Notes: generated by a model from the sequence alone, not told the origin. Shown: positions 1-7,252, counted from the first letter of the stretch. The stretch is DNA of 11,490 nt from JAEUPI01 sp035499355 (GCA_035499355.1 DATJYZ010000180.1:1-11490); one strand, 5' to 3'. A program made the numbers and translations.

Positions 1-1
1 G

Positions 2-586
2 CGCGGCCTGCACGCGGAATTGCTGATCGACTCGCCGAAGGTGCCGGTTGGTTCTCCGTCAGCGGCCCAGCGCCTGCATGGCCGTGACGTCGCCGCGCTG
101 GCGCACGAGCCCCTGCTGGGCAGCGCCGCCGCGTGGGAACAGTGGTTTGCGCTGTCCGGGCTCAAGGTGCGCGTCAATCCGGTGGCGGTGTTCAACGACG
201 CCGGGCTGATGCTGCAGGCGGCCGAGCAGAACATCGGCATCGCGCTGTCGCGCGAGGTGCTGGCCGCCGATGCGCTGCGTGAGCGCCGGCTGTTCCGCCT
301 GTCCAGCATCGCGCTGCGCGACGCCACGGTCGACGCCTACTGGCTGGTCTACCCGTCGGCGCTGCACGACTGGCGGCCGCTGGCGTCGCTGCGGCGCTGG
401 CTGCACGCGCAGATCGAGGCCTCGTCGCGCGCCTGGTCGGCCAGCGACGCGTCGCCGCTCGGGAGCCAGGACGCGGCGACGCCGCGCTCGGCACTCAACG
501 CGCCGACAGAAAGAGCTGCTGCAGGTCGGACAGGAAGTCGAACCCGCGCGCGCTCGGCCACACCTGCGAAGCGTCGCGCTCGATGA
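2..586 (+). CDS. LysR-type transcriptional regulator, C-terminal part (cut by window edge)
   Basis: The frame is open from the first bases, so the N-terminal helix-turn-helix lies outside the window. What remains is the second half of a LysR substrate-binding domain. It shows the pattern usual in GcvA-like members: a PLLG...WEQWF stretch, then FNDAGLMLQAAEQNIGIAL, then YWLVYP, and a final amphipathic helix near RRWLHAQIE. Such proteins are cytoplasmic DNA-binding regulators that respond to a small ligand; the ligand and target cannot be read here. After RRWLHAQIE there are about 57 further residues, low in complexity and rich in Ala, Arg and Ser, with no family character. The last 92 bases lie antisense to the 3' end of hemW, so the two genes converge and overlap. 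The family call is firm; the subfamily is an inference. Confidence 0.85.
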   Translation, partial: RGLHAELLIDSPKVPVGSPSAAQRLHGRDVAALAHEPLLGSAAAWEQWFALSGLKVRVNPVAVFNDAGLMLQAAEQNIGIALSREVLAADALRERRLFRLSSIALRDATVDAYWLVYPSALHDWRPLASLRRWLHAQIEASSRAWSASDASPLGSQDAATPRSALNAPTERAAAGRTGSRTRARSATPAKRRAR

Positions 587-1727
587 GGCCACGGGCCTCC
601 GCCTGCTGCAGTGCCGGCCCGACACTCGACAGTGGCAACCCGGTGCGCTCGCCGAACAAGCTGATCGCGAAGCCGTCGCGCAGGCGCAAGGCGTTGAGCA
701 TGAATTCGAACGCCAGCGCGTCGCGCGCCACTTCGTGTTCGTTGCTCACTGCCGCGCCGCCCAGCGCCTGCGCCATGTAGCTCATCGGTTCGCGCCAGCG
801 CTGCTGGCGCACCACGCGATGCGGAAAGCTGAGCTTGCTGTGCGCACCGGCACCGATGCCGAGGTAGTCGCCGAACTGCCAGTAGTTGAGGTTGTGCACG
901 CACTCGCGGCCCGGCCGCGCGAAGGCGGACACCTCGTAGCGCGCGAGCCCGGCTTCGGCGCTGCGAGCGACGATGGCGTCCAGCATGTCGCTGGCGAGAT
1001 CGTCGTCGGGACGCGGCGGCGGATCGAGCGCGAAGCGGGTGTTCGGTTCGATCGTCAGGTGGTACACCGACAGGTGCGGGGGGGAGAACGCGAGCGCCGT
1101 GTCGAGATCGCTGCGCAGTTGCTGCAGCGTCTGCCCCGGCAACGCGTACATCAAGTCGAGGTTGAAGCGTTCGAACGACTCGTGCGCCTCCTGTGCCGCT
1201 GCGCGCGCCTGGGCGCTGTCGTGCACGCGGCCGATGCGCTGCAGCAGCGCGTCATCGAAGCTCTGCACGCCGATCGACAGCCGGTTCACGCCGGCCTGGG
1301 CGAAGGCGCGGAAGCGCTCGCGCTCGAACGTACCCGGGTTGGCCTCGAGCGTCACCTCGCAGGCCGGCTCCAGCGGCAGCACGGCGCGCACGTGCGACAG
1401 CAACGTGTCGATGCCGCCGGGCGAGAACAGGCTCGGCGTGCCGCCGCCGATGAACACGCTGACGATCGGCCGCCCCCACACCAGCGGCAGCGCAGCCTCG
1501 AGGTCGGCGCGCAACGCGTCGAGATAGCGCCGCTCCGGCAGCACCGCCGGGTCGAGCGCATGGGAATTGAAGTCGCAGTACGGACACTTGGCGAGGCACC
1601 ACGGCAAATGCACGTACAGCGCCAGCGGCGGCAGCGCAGAGAGTTGCAGCGTACCGGGGCGCAGGTGGTGCTCGACCGTCGCCGCTCGCGCGCCGGCCGC
1701 GCCGGGCGGCCGCGAAGCCTCAACCAA
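495..1727 (-). CDS. hemW: HemW, radical SAM heme chaperone
   Basis: A 410-residue radical SAM protein of the HemW family (E. coli HemW is about 380). HemW binds heme and is thought to deliver it to respiratory enzymes; it was long misannotated as an oxygen-independent coproporphyrinogen oxidase. The cluster motif CLAKCPYC (C44, C48, C51) is present. The fourth cysteine that marks HemN is a Phe here, which supports HemW. The SAM-binding GGGTPS motif and the family motif HNLNYW are also present. The start is a TTG at 1727: the frame is closed by a stop at 1746-1748, no ATG or GTG precedes the catalytic part, and a GGGAGGTG ribosome binding site sits 7 bases upstream. The start lies 8 bases inside the end of rdgB, so this is the last gene of the five-gene operon and is probably translationally coupled. 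Confidence 0.95.
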   Translation of the reverse strand: MVEASRPPGAAGARAATVEHHLRPGTLQLSALPPLALYVHLPWCLAKCPYCDFNSHALDPAVLPERRYLDALRADLEAALPLVWGRPIVSVFIGGGTPSLFSPGGIDTLLSHVRAVLPLEPACEVTLEANPGTFERERFRAFAQAGVNRLSIGVQSFDDALLQRIGRVHDSAQARAAAQEAHESFERFNLDLMYALPGQTLQQLRSDLDTALAFSPPHLSVYHLTIEPNTRFALDPPPRPDDDLASDMLDAIVARSAEAGLARYEVSAFARPGRECVHNLNYWQFGDYLGIGAGAHSKLSFPHRVVRQQRWREPMSYMAQALGGAAVSNEHEVARDALAFEFMLNALRLRDGFAISLFGERTGLPLSSVGPALQQAEARGLIERDASQVWPSARGFDFLSDLQQLFLSAR

Positions 1728-2352
1728 TTCGCCACACCTCCCGCATCAGCGAGCGCATCTGCCGCGCCGCCAGCGCGCGGTGGCTGATTTCGTTCTTCAC
1801 ATCGGCATCGAGCTCGGCCACGCTGCAACCATGTGTGGGTACCCCCACCACCGGGTCGTAGCCGAAGCCGCCACTGCCGCGCGGCTCGCGCAACAGATCG
1901 AGCTCCCAGCGACCGAACGCGATCAGCGGCTCGGGGTCGTGCGCGTGGCGCAGCGCCACCAGCGTGCTGACGAAGCGCGCGCGGCGATCGGCAACGCCGC
2001 GCATGCGCTCCAGCAGCAGCGCGGTGTTGGCGGCGTCCTGGCACACGCGGCGCTGCTCGCGCTCGTCGCCGACCTTCGGCGCAAGGGGCGCGTAGTGCGC
2101 CGAGGCGACGCCCGGGTCGCCGCCGAGCGCGTCGACGCACAGGCCGGAGTCGTCGGCGATCGCCGGACCCCGTGCGTGCGTGGCCGCGTGGCGCGCCTTG
2201 GCCAGTGCGTTCTCGACGAAGGTGTCGTGCGGCTCGTCGGCCTCGGTGATCTGCAGGGCCGGCTGCGGCACCAGTTGCAGCGACAGGCCGCTGAACAGGG
2301 CCTGCAACTCGACCAGCTTCTTGGCGTTGTTGGACGCCAGCACGAGCTTCAT
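1720..2352 (-). CDS. rdgB: RdgB/HAM1-type XTP/dITP pyrophosphatase
   Basis: A 210-residue non-canonical purine NTP pyrophosphatase, normal length for the family. It hydrolyses dITP, ITP and XTP to the monophosphates, keeping deaminated purines out of DNA and RNA. Family motifs appear in order: LASNNAKKLVEL at the N-terminus, FVENALAKARHAA, ADDSGLCVDALGG with the metal-binding acidic residues, the GSGGFGYDPVV loop, and ISHRALA near the C-terminus for base recognition. The ATG overlaps the rph stop as ATGA, and the 3' end overlaps the hemW start by 8 bases. No Shine-Dalgarno sequence is visible, which suggests coupling to rph translation. The protein looks complete, and the rph-rdgB-hemW order recurs in related bacteria. 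Confidence 0.96.
   Translation of the reverse strand: MKLVLASNNAKKLVELQALFSGLSLQLVPQPALQITEADEPHDTFVENALAKARHAATHARGPAIADDSGLCVDALGGDPGVASAHYAPLAPKVGDEREQRRVCQDAANTALLLERMRGVADRRARFVSTLVALRHAHDPEPLIAFGRWELDLLREPRGSGGFGYDPVVGVPTHGCSVAELDADVKNEISHRALAARQMRSLMREVWRIG
1735..1742 (-). promoter_or_regulatory. Ribosome binding site of hemW
   Basis: GGGAGGTG on the minus strand, 7 bases before the TTG at 1727 and inside the end of rdgB. It is the best Shine-Dalgarno match in the operon and is what decides for the TTG start of hemW. Confidence 0.7.
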
Positions 2353-3080
2353 GTCGGACGGGCGAGCGCCGATCGCTGTGCGGCCAGCAACTCGCGGATG
2401 CCCTTGTCGGCCAGCGCCAAGAGGTGCTCCATCTCGCCGCGCGAGAAGCTCTTGCCTTCGGCGGTGCCCTGCACCTCGACGAAACCGCCGGAGCCGGTCA
2501 TCACCACGTTCATGTCGGTGTCGCACGCCGAGTCCTCGACATATTCCAGGTCGAGCAGCGGCACGCCTTGCACGATGCCCACCGACACCGCGGCCACCTG
2601 GTCGCGCAGCGGTGAGGCCTCGATCCTGCCCTTGGCGAGCAGCCAGCTCACCGCATCGTGCGCCGCCACGTAGGCGCCGGTGATCGCCGCGGTGCGGGTG
2701 CCACCGTCGGCCTGCAGCACGTCGCAGTCGAGCACGATCGTGCGCTCGCCCAGCGCGGCGAGGTCGAATACGCACCGCATCGCGCGGCCGATCAGGCGCT
2801 GGATCTCCTGGGTGCGGCCGCTTTGCTTGCCGCGCGCGGCTTCGCGATCGCCGCGGGTGTGGGTGGCGCGCGGCAGCATGCCGTACTCGGCGGTGACCCA
2901 GCCTTCGCCGCTGCCACGCTTGTGCGGCGGCACCTTTTCGTCGACCGACGCGGTGCACAGCACCTTGGTGTCGCCGAAACAGACCAGCACCGAACCCTCG
3001 GCGTGGCGCGTGTAGCCGCGCTCGATCTGCACCGGGCGCAGCGCGTCGGCCGCGCGCCCTTGCATGCGTTGATGGCTCAT
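2349..3080 (-). CDS. rph: Ribonuclease PH
   Basis: A 243-residue phosphorolytic 3'-5' exoribonuclease that trims tRNA precursors using phosphate; family length is about 240. Conserved blocks include GYTRHAEGSVLVCFGDTKV, WVTAEYGMLPRATHTR, GRTQEIQRLIGRA, the central LDCDVLQADGGTRTAAITG, and DTDMNVVMT. No truncation or missing block is seen. I chose the ATG at 3080 (MSHQRMQGRA). A second ATG five codons later (MQGRAADALRP) would also fit the family N-terminus, and neither has a good ribosome binding site. The frame is open further upstream to 3119 but that stretch has no family character. The gene is third in the operon, 64 bases after the phosphatase gene; that gap contains a GC palindrome around 3119-3128 but no terminator-like T-run. 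Confidence 0.96.
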   Translation of the reverse strand: MSHQRMQGRAADALRPVQIERGYTRHAEGSVLVCFGDTKVLCTASVDEKVPPHKRGSGEGWVTAEYGMLPRATHTRGDREAARGKQSGRTQEIQRLIGRAMRCVFDLAALGERTIVLDCDVLQADGGTRTAAITGAYVAAHDAVSWLLAKGRIEASPLRDQVAAVSVGIVQGVPLLDLEYVEDSACDTDMNVVMTGSGGFVEVQGTAEGKSFSRGEMEHLLALADKGIRELLAAQRSALARPT

Positions 3081-3144
3081 GGCGAGATTGTGATCGAACC
3101 CACGGACGCAGGCCGTCACCGGGCCCGGCCCGTCAGGGCGCGCG

Positions 3145-4059
3145 CTAGGACTTCTTCTGCGACGAGCGCTTGATGGCGTCGTTGATCTCTTTGATCGAAC
3201 GCTCGATCTCGGCCTCGTCGAGCTCGTCGACGGGTTGTTCGCCGATCAGGCTGGCCTGGATCGTCGACGCGAACACCTCTTCGCCGAGCGCCTGCGTCTG
3301 CACCTCGGCCGCGCCCTCGCCGTCCTCGGCGGCTTCCCACTCGGCGGTGAGCACGGTGACGTTGTCGCTCTTGGCGCCACCGGTGCGCAGCGCCAGCTCG
3401 ACCAGTTCGGGCACGGCATCGGAAATCGGCCGTGCCGCCAGATGCTCGGTGATCATCGCGTCGCTGACGCTGCCCCACAGGCCATCGGAGCACAACAGCA
3501 CGCGATCGTGCGGCTGCAGCAGCAGCGGACCCGCGGTGTCGACCACCGGCTTGCCCGGCGAGCCGAGGCAGGTGAACAGCACGTTGCGGTTGAAGCGCTC
3601 GCCCACCGGCACCACCTGCGACAGGGTCTCCTGCAGCTCGGAATACGAATGGTCGCGCGTGCGCGCGATCAACTTGTCGCCGCGCACGAAGTACAGCCGC
3701 GAGTCGCCGCAGTGCGCCCAGTAGGCCGCGTTGCCCTGCATCAGGCAGGCCACCACGGTGGTACGCGGCGTATCGATCAGCGCCTTCTCGGTGGCATAGC
3801 GCAGCAACTGGTGATGTCCGGCAATGATCGCTTCATGAAGGAAGCGCAGCGGCTCGGCCAGCGTCGGCTTGGCGTCGCGCTGGAACAGCGCAGCCAGCGT
3901 CTGCAGCGCGATCTGCGATGCGACTTCGCCCTCGGGGTGGCCACCCATGCCATCGGCCAGTGCGAACAGCCCAGCGTCGCGCGTGTAGCAGTAGCCCATG
4001 CGGTCTTCGTTCTTCTCGCGGCCGCCCTTGCGGCTGACCTGGTAGACGGAGAAGCGCAT
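3145..4059 (-). CDS. PP2C-family (PPM) serine/threonine protein phosphatase
   Basis: A 304-residue protein with a full PPM phosphatase domain over about residues 5-238, presumably cytoplasmic. Such enzymes remove phosphate from Ser/Thr using two metal ions. The metal and phosphate motifs are present: KNEDR (E18, D19), LADGMGG (D36), TTVVACLM, AHCGDSRLYFVR, TRDHS, LLCSDGLWG (D192) and KSDNVTVL (D232, N233). After the domain comes an acidic tail of about 65 residues (many Glu/Asp, then a Lys/Ser end) that is not part of the core and may be a docking or regulatory segment. The gene follows the kinase gene by 21 bases. The two probably form a reversible phosphorylation pair, with the phosphatase counteracting the kinase; this is inferred from adjacency. 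There is no membrane segment or signal peptide. No type VI secretion genes are visible nearby, although similar pairs occur there. Confidence 0.93.
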   Translation of the reverse strand: MRFSVYQVSRKGGREKNEDRMGYCYTRDAGLFALADGMGGHPEGEVASQIALQTLAALFQRDAKPTLAEPLRFLHEAIIAGHHQLLRYATEKALIDTPRTTVVACLMQGNAAYWAHCGDSRLYFVRGDKLIARTRDHSYSELQETLSQVVPVGERFNRNVLFTCLGSPGKPVVDTAGPLLLQPHDRVLLCSDGLWGSVSDAMITEHLAARPISDAVPELVELALRTGGAKSDNVTVLTAEWEAAEDGEGAAEVQTQALGEEVFASTIQASLIGEQPVDELDEAEIERSIKEINDAIKRSSQKKS

Positions 4060-4080
4060 GCGCTCGTGTCGGTTCTGGGG

Positions 4081-5049
4081 TTAGGGCTTTGCGCCGGTCT
4101 TCAGATTCTCGAGCTGCAGCTTCAGCCGCTCGCCGAAGCTGAGCTTGGTGTAGCGCCGCTCGGTCTCGCGCGCCAGTTCCTTCTGCAGGGCGAACACGCT
4201 CTGCGGGCGCGACAGCGGATCGAGCGACATGCACCACTCGGTCACTTCGATCAAATTGTCGGAGTACACGTTGCGCAGGCGCGAGAGGCTGAGCGCGAGG
4301 CGGTCCTTGTCGATGCGCTGCGGCGCGTCGTTCGGCGGATAGCCCTGCATGCAGGCGTAGATGCAGGCACCGATCGCGTAGATGTCGGTCCACGGGCCCA
4401 GCGTGCCGTCGCGCCGGTACATCTCCGGCGCCGCGAAGCCCGGCGTGTACATCGGGCGGATGAAGTTGCCCTCTTTGCTCAGCACTTCGCGCGCGGCACC
4501 GAAGTCGAGCATCACCGCCTTGTTGTCGTTGGTGATGAAGATGTTGGCCGGCTTGATGTCGAGGTGCAGCATCTTGTGCTGGTGCACGATGCGCAAGCCG
4601 CGCAGGATCTCGTCGAACAGCGAGCGGATCGTCGACTCGCGGAACACCTTGTCGCGCTTGAGGTCGCGCGCGGTGACGATGAAGTCCTGCAGCGTGTCGC
4701 CCTGCAGGTAGTTCATCACCATGTAGACGGTTTCGTTCTCACGGAAGAAGTTCAGCACCGAGACCACGCTCGGATGGCTGATCTGCGCGAGCGAGCGGCC
4801 TTCTTCGAAGAAGCTCTTGAGGCCCAGTCGATACAGCGGCTGCTTTTCGGGCTTCACGCGCGGCGTCAGTTCGCCGGGCGAGCGCTCGGCCAGCGATGCC
4901 GGCAGGTATTCCTTGATCGCCACCAGGTGTCGGCTCTCGTCTTCGGCGAGATAGACGACGCCGAAACCGCCGGCCGCCAACTTCTTCACGACCTGGTAGC
5001 CACCAACCACAGTGCCGGCCGGCAACGGGGCTGGTTTCGGCTTTGACAT
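4081..5049 (-). CDS. Hanks-type serine/threonine protein kinase
   Basis: A 322-residue soluble protein that is almost entirely kinase domain (about residues 18-285) with a short charged C-terminal tail. Visible elements: glycine loop LAAGGFGVVYLAE (25-36), ATP lysine in AIKEYLP (K46), catalytic loop HLDIKPANIFI (D164, N169), DFGAAR (D182), an activation segment MYTPGFAAPEMY, and DIYAIGA. The residue before the catalytic Asp is Leu rather than the Arg of HRD, as in some bacterial kinases, so regulation by activation-loop phosphorylation may differ. No transmembrane helix, PASTA or FHA domain is present, so the input signal is unknown. The ATG at 5049 (MSKPKP) was chosen because the domain begins soon after; the open frame upstream has no kinase character. 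It is the first gene of the operon, only 27 bases from divergent yicC. Confidence 0.94.
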   Translation of the reverse strand: MSKPKPAPLPAGTVVGGYQVVKKLAAGGFGVVYLAEDESRHLVAIKEYLPASLAERSPGELTPRVKPEKQPLYRLGLKSFFEEGRSLAQISHPSVVSVLNFFRENETVYMVMNYLQGDTLQDFIVTARDLKRDKVFRESTIRSLFDEILRGLRIVHQHKMLHLDIKPANIFITNDNKAVMLDFGAAREVLSKEGNFIRPMYTPGFAAPEMYRRDGTLGPWTDIYAIGACIYACMQGYPPNDAPQRIDKDRLALSLSRLRNVYSDNLIEVTEWCMSLDPLSRPQSVFALQKELARETERRYTKLSFGERLKLQLENLKTGAKP

Positions 5050-5052
5050 AAT
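5047..5052 (+). promoter_or_regulatory. Possible -10 element for yicC
   Basis: CATAAT matches the sigma-70 TATAAT in 5 of 6 positions and lies 24 bases before the yicC ATG, overlapping the kinase start codon on the other strand. No good -35 is found at the proper distance, so this is a weak call based on the -10 alone. Confidence 0.25.
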
Positions 5053-5076
5053 CGAATTTTGGCGGCGCGAAGGGCG

Positions 5077-5979
5077 ATGGCAGTCTACAGCATGACCGGT
5101 TTCGCGAGCGCCAAAGCGACACCGACTGCGCACGCACAAGACAGCACGAGTTCACGCGCCGGCGTCACGGTGGAGTTGCGTTCCGTCAACGGTCGCTTCT
5201 TCGACCTCTCGCTGCGCCTGCCCGATGAATTGCGCGGCCTCGAGCCCGTGTTGCGAGAGACCGTGGCCTCGGCCGTGCGCCGCGGCAAGATCGAGTTGCG
5301 GGTGGTCACACATCGCGACGTCGAGTCGGGTCCACCGACACCGGCGCCCGAACAGTTGAGTCGCCTGGCTCGCCTCGAGGCGACCGTGCAAACTTGGCTT
5401 CCGGGCGCACGCGCGCTGAGCGTGGCCGAGGTCCTGCAATGGGCCCGTCCGGCCGGCGCCGACGAAGATCTGCAGGCCTCCACGCTGCAAGCGGTGCGCG
5501 ATTGTGCGGATGCGCTGCGCGCGGCCCGTGCACGGGAAGGCGGGCGGCTGGTGGCGGTGCTGCTCGATCGGGTGCGCCAGCTGCGCGCATTGGCCGCGAA
5601 GGCTGCGCCACTGGTGCCGGCGCTGGTGCAACGCCAGCAGCAGCGCTTCCTCGAACGCTTCAACGAAGCGCTGGTGGTCGCCGGTGCCAGCGACATCGAG
5701 TCGCCCCGGGAGCGCGCGCTCAGCGAGGCCGCGGCGTTTGCGCTGCGCATCGACGTCGCCGAGGAGCTGGCGCGTCTGAATGCGCACCTCGACGAGATCG
5801 AGCGTCTGCTCGACGCCGGCGGCGAGGTCGGCAAGCGCCTCGACTTCCTGATCCAGGAGCTCCACCGCGAAGCCAACACGCTGGGTTCGAAATCGGCCAC
5901 CCTGGAGTTGACCAGCATCGCGGTCGACATGAAGGTGCTGGTCGAGCAGTTGCGCGAGCAGGTGCAAAACCTGGAGTAG
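5077..5979 (+). CDS. yicC: YicC family endoribonuclease
   Basis: A 300-residue YicC/YloC family protein (E. coli YicC is 287). Members are endoribonucleases, and E. coli YicC has been linked to small-RNA decay. The N-terminal YicC domain opens with the typical YSMTGFA, followed by ELRSVNGRFFDLSLRLP and RRGKIEL. The C-terminal DUF1732 part has RIDVAEELARLNAHL (from residue 224), KRLDFLIQELHREANTLGSK (from 253) and the end EQLREQVQNLE, which matches the E. coli C-terminus closely. I chose the ATG at 5077, with GAAGGG just before it, over an in-frame TTG at 5059 that would add six unconserved residues. In many genomes the next gene is gmk; here the accessory element follows. Confidence 0.95.
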   Translation: MAVYSMTGFASAKATPTAHAQDSTSSRAGVTVELRSVNGRFFDLSLRLPDELRGLEPVLRETVASAVRRGKIELRVVTHRDVESGPPTPAPEQLSRLARLEATVQTWLPGARALSVAEVLQWARPAGADEDLQASTLQAVRDCADALRAARAREGGRLVAVLLDRVRQLRALAAKAAPLVPALVQRQQQRFLERFNEALVVAGASDIESPRERALSEAAAFALRIDVAEELARLNAHLDEIERLLDAGGEVGKRLDFLIQELHREANTLGSKSATLELTSIAVDMKVLVEQLREQVQNLE

Positions 5980-6017
5980 TTTTTCGAGCGGCTCCAGGAT
6001 GTCCGGCAAAGACATCC
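5970..6017 (+). other. Two mutually exclusive hairpins at the yicC 3' end
   Basis: Stem one is CCTGGAG (5970-5976) with CTCCAGG (5992-5998), a 7-bp stem around the stop codon and a short T-run. Stem two is GGATGTC (5997-6003) with GACATCC (6011-6017), a 7-bp stem with a 7-base loop. They share bases 5997-5998 and so cannot both be complete. Neither is followed by a T-run, so they are not a clear Rho-independent terminator. They could protect the mRNA end or be a damaged terminator. Confidence 0.45.
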
Positions 6018-6021
6018 AACC

Positions 6022-6039
6022 CATTGATCCGCTAGGGCT
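6022..6039 (+). repeat. Left copy of inverted end repeat
   Basis: The 18 bases match the reverse complement of 8068-8085 at 16 positions, and the first 12 (CATTGATCCGCT) are perfect. The copy lies just after yicC and before the integrase pseudogene, so it probably marks the left edge of the inserted element. The three bases outside it (ACC, 6019-6021) equal the three bases outside the right copy (8086-8088). Confidence 0.6.
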
Positions 6040-6088
6040 TTCCGTCTCGTCTCGTTCCCGGCGATTTCGGGCGGTTCCGTCGCAGCGC

Positions 6089-6169
6089 GTGGGGTTGTGT
6101 TGGGTATCTTGTGGGGTTCGAGGGCGAATCCTGCCGTTGAGCAACTTTTCTGCGCAACGAACCCAACAC
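6089..6169 (+). repeat. Cluster of integrase arm-like repeats, left side
   Basis: GTGGGGTT occurs at 6089-6096 and again at 6111-6118, 22 bases apart. GTGTTGGGT lies at 6097-6105 and its exact inverse ACCCAACAC at 6161-6169. The 6100-6119 copy matches 8029-8048 at 16 of 20 positions. Clusters of short G-rich repeats just upstream of a recombinase gene are typical of arm-type binding sites. The binding role is an inference. Confidence 0.45.
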
Positions 6170-6189
6170 CCATCGCTGGAGATCGCACC

Positions 6190-7159
6190 GTGAATGGGTT
6201 GAAGACAGTGACCGACAAGACGCTCAGGGCCTGGTTGGATTCCGGCGCCGTGGACCGCAGCGTGGGCGACGCACTCATGTTCGTCGCGAGCACGGCCGCG
6301 GCACGGCGCGGCAAGGCATCGTGGATCCTGCGCTACCGCCACTGCGGACGACAGCGCGAGAAGGTGCTCGCGCGCTATCCCGATCTCTCGCTGAAGGACG
6401 CACGCGAACTTGCCCGCAAAAGACCGCGTGCTGCTCCGGCAGGGCACGGACGTCGCCGCGCTCAAGTCAGGAGGACCGTCTGCGTGCGCTAAGGAGCACG
6501 CAATGTGCAGCAACTCGGCGAGCAATGGATGCAGCGGAACATTGAGCCGCGCTACAAGTACCTGAGTTCATGCGCCGTCCACTGCGGCGGCATGTCTAGC
6601 CGAGGATCGGCAGCGTGCCCTTGAGCGACGTGCGCGAACAGCACATCGACCTTGTGCTGACGCGCATCGTCGCCGCCGGCGCGCCCACCGTCGCCAACGA
6701 CGTGCTGCGCCACCTGTTCCGCATGTTCCACTTTGCCGTCAAACGCCGCTGGGTCGAGCACAATCCGGCCGCGAACTTCGACCCGGAAGACGCCGGCGGC
6801 ACCGAACGACCGCGCGAGCGCTGGCTGACGCTTGACGAGCTGAAGGCGCTTGGCGCCGCGATGCGCGACACGCCGAGCTTCGGCCGCATCAACGAGCTTG
6901 CCGTCTGGCTGCTGCTGGCGCTGTGCGTGCGCAAGATGGAACTACCGCCCGCTGGTCGGATGTCGATCTCGACGCGGGCGTCTGGCGACTGCATCCGAGC
7001 GGCACCAAGACCCGAGCCGGCATCGGGATCCCGCTCGCCGAGCCGGTGATCGCCTGGCTGTGCGAAGTGAGGGGGTTCTCCTGCGGCAGCGAGTCTGTGT
7101 TTCCCGCGCGCCGCCTCGTGGCGAACGTCATGCGCCCATGCATCGCGATTGCGGCGTGA
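6190..7159 (+). pseudogene. Degraded P4-type tyrosine recombinase (integrase)
   Basis: Read across frames, this is a P4-like integrase. The N-terminal DUF4102 part begins at GTG 6190 (TVTDKTLRAW, SWILRYRHCGRQREKVLARY, LSLKDARELARK). Lesions follow in order. An extra A in AAAA at 6418-6421 shifts to DRVLLRQGTDVAALK. Between about 6466 and 6502 there are two more frame changes (EDRLRAL, then VQQLGEQWMQRNIEPRYKY). Near 6562 the frame changes to PEFMRRPLRRHV, which hits an in-frame TAG at 6597-6599. The core-binding region then reads PLSDVREQHIDLVLTRI and on to CVRKMEL. Near 6942 a base is lost, giving TARWSDVDLDAGVWRLH, and the frame stops at 7159 after VFPARR. The C-terminal HxxR box and the catalytic Tyr are absent, so the enzyme cannot act. 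Single-base lesions could partly be sequencing errors, but the flanking genes are clean. Confidence 0.88.
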
Positions 7160-7204
7160 GGGTTACCCGGCCGCTCGCTCCTCCAGGGGGATCACGCCGA
7201 TCAT

Positions 7205-7227
7205 TGGCATAATATGCCATCAGGCAT
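7205..7227 (+). promoter_or_regulatory. Probable ParD operator overlapping the parDE promoter
   Basis: A perfect inverted repeat TGGCAT-AAT-ATGCCA (7205-7219) is followed by another GGCAT at 7223-7227, giving three half-sites in alternating orientation, 8 and 9 bases apart. The site is AT-rich in a GC-rich region, contains a CATAAT -10-like hexamer (7208-7213), and lies about 40 bases before the parD start. Ribbon-helix-helix antitoxins commonly repress their own operon through such sites; binding here is inferred. Confidence 0.55.
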
Positions 7228-7252
7228 GCAGTGCTGCTTGCCTCGCCTCCCC

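Noticed and set aside
270..1787. Open frame of 505 codons on the plus strand
   Set aside because: It is antisense to hemW, which has all its radical SAM motifs; the product is Arg/Ala-rich shadow sequence.
3081..3144. GC-rich palindrome between the phosphatase gene and rph as a terminator
   Set aside because: There is no T-run on either strand, and the operon continues with tightly spaced genes; the palindrome is likely due to base composition.
3235..5046. Open frame of 603 codons on the plus strand
   Set aside because: It is antisense to the phosphatase and kinase genes, both complete with catalytic motifs. The product has no recognisable domain.
5059..5076. TTG start for yicC six codons upstream
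   Set aside because: The added residues (MAARRA) are not family-like, while the ATG at 5077 gives the standard yicC N-terminus with GAAGGG before it.
6110..6135. GGGGTTCGA followed by GAATCC, resembling a tRNA T-arm left by integration into a tRNA gene
   Set aside because: The bases flanking the TTCGA loop do not pair as a T-stem, and no acceptor or anticodon arm is present. The motif is better explained as part of the GTGGGGTT repeat cluster.
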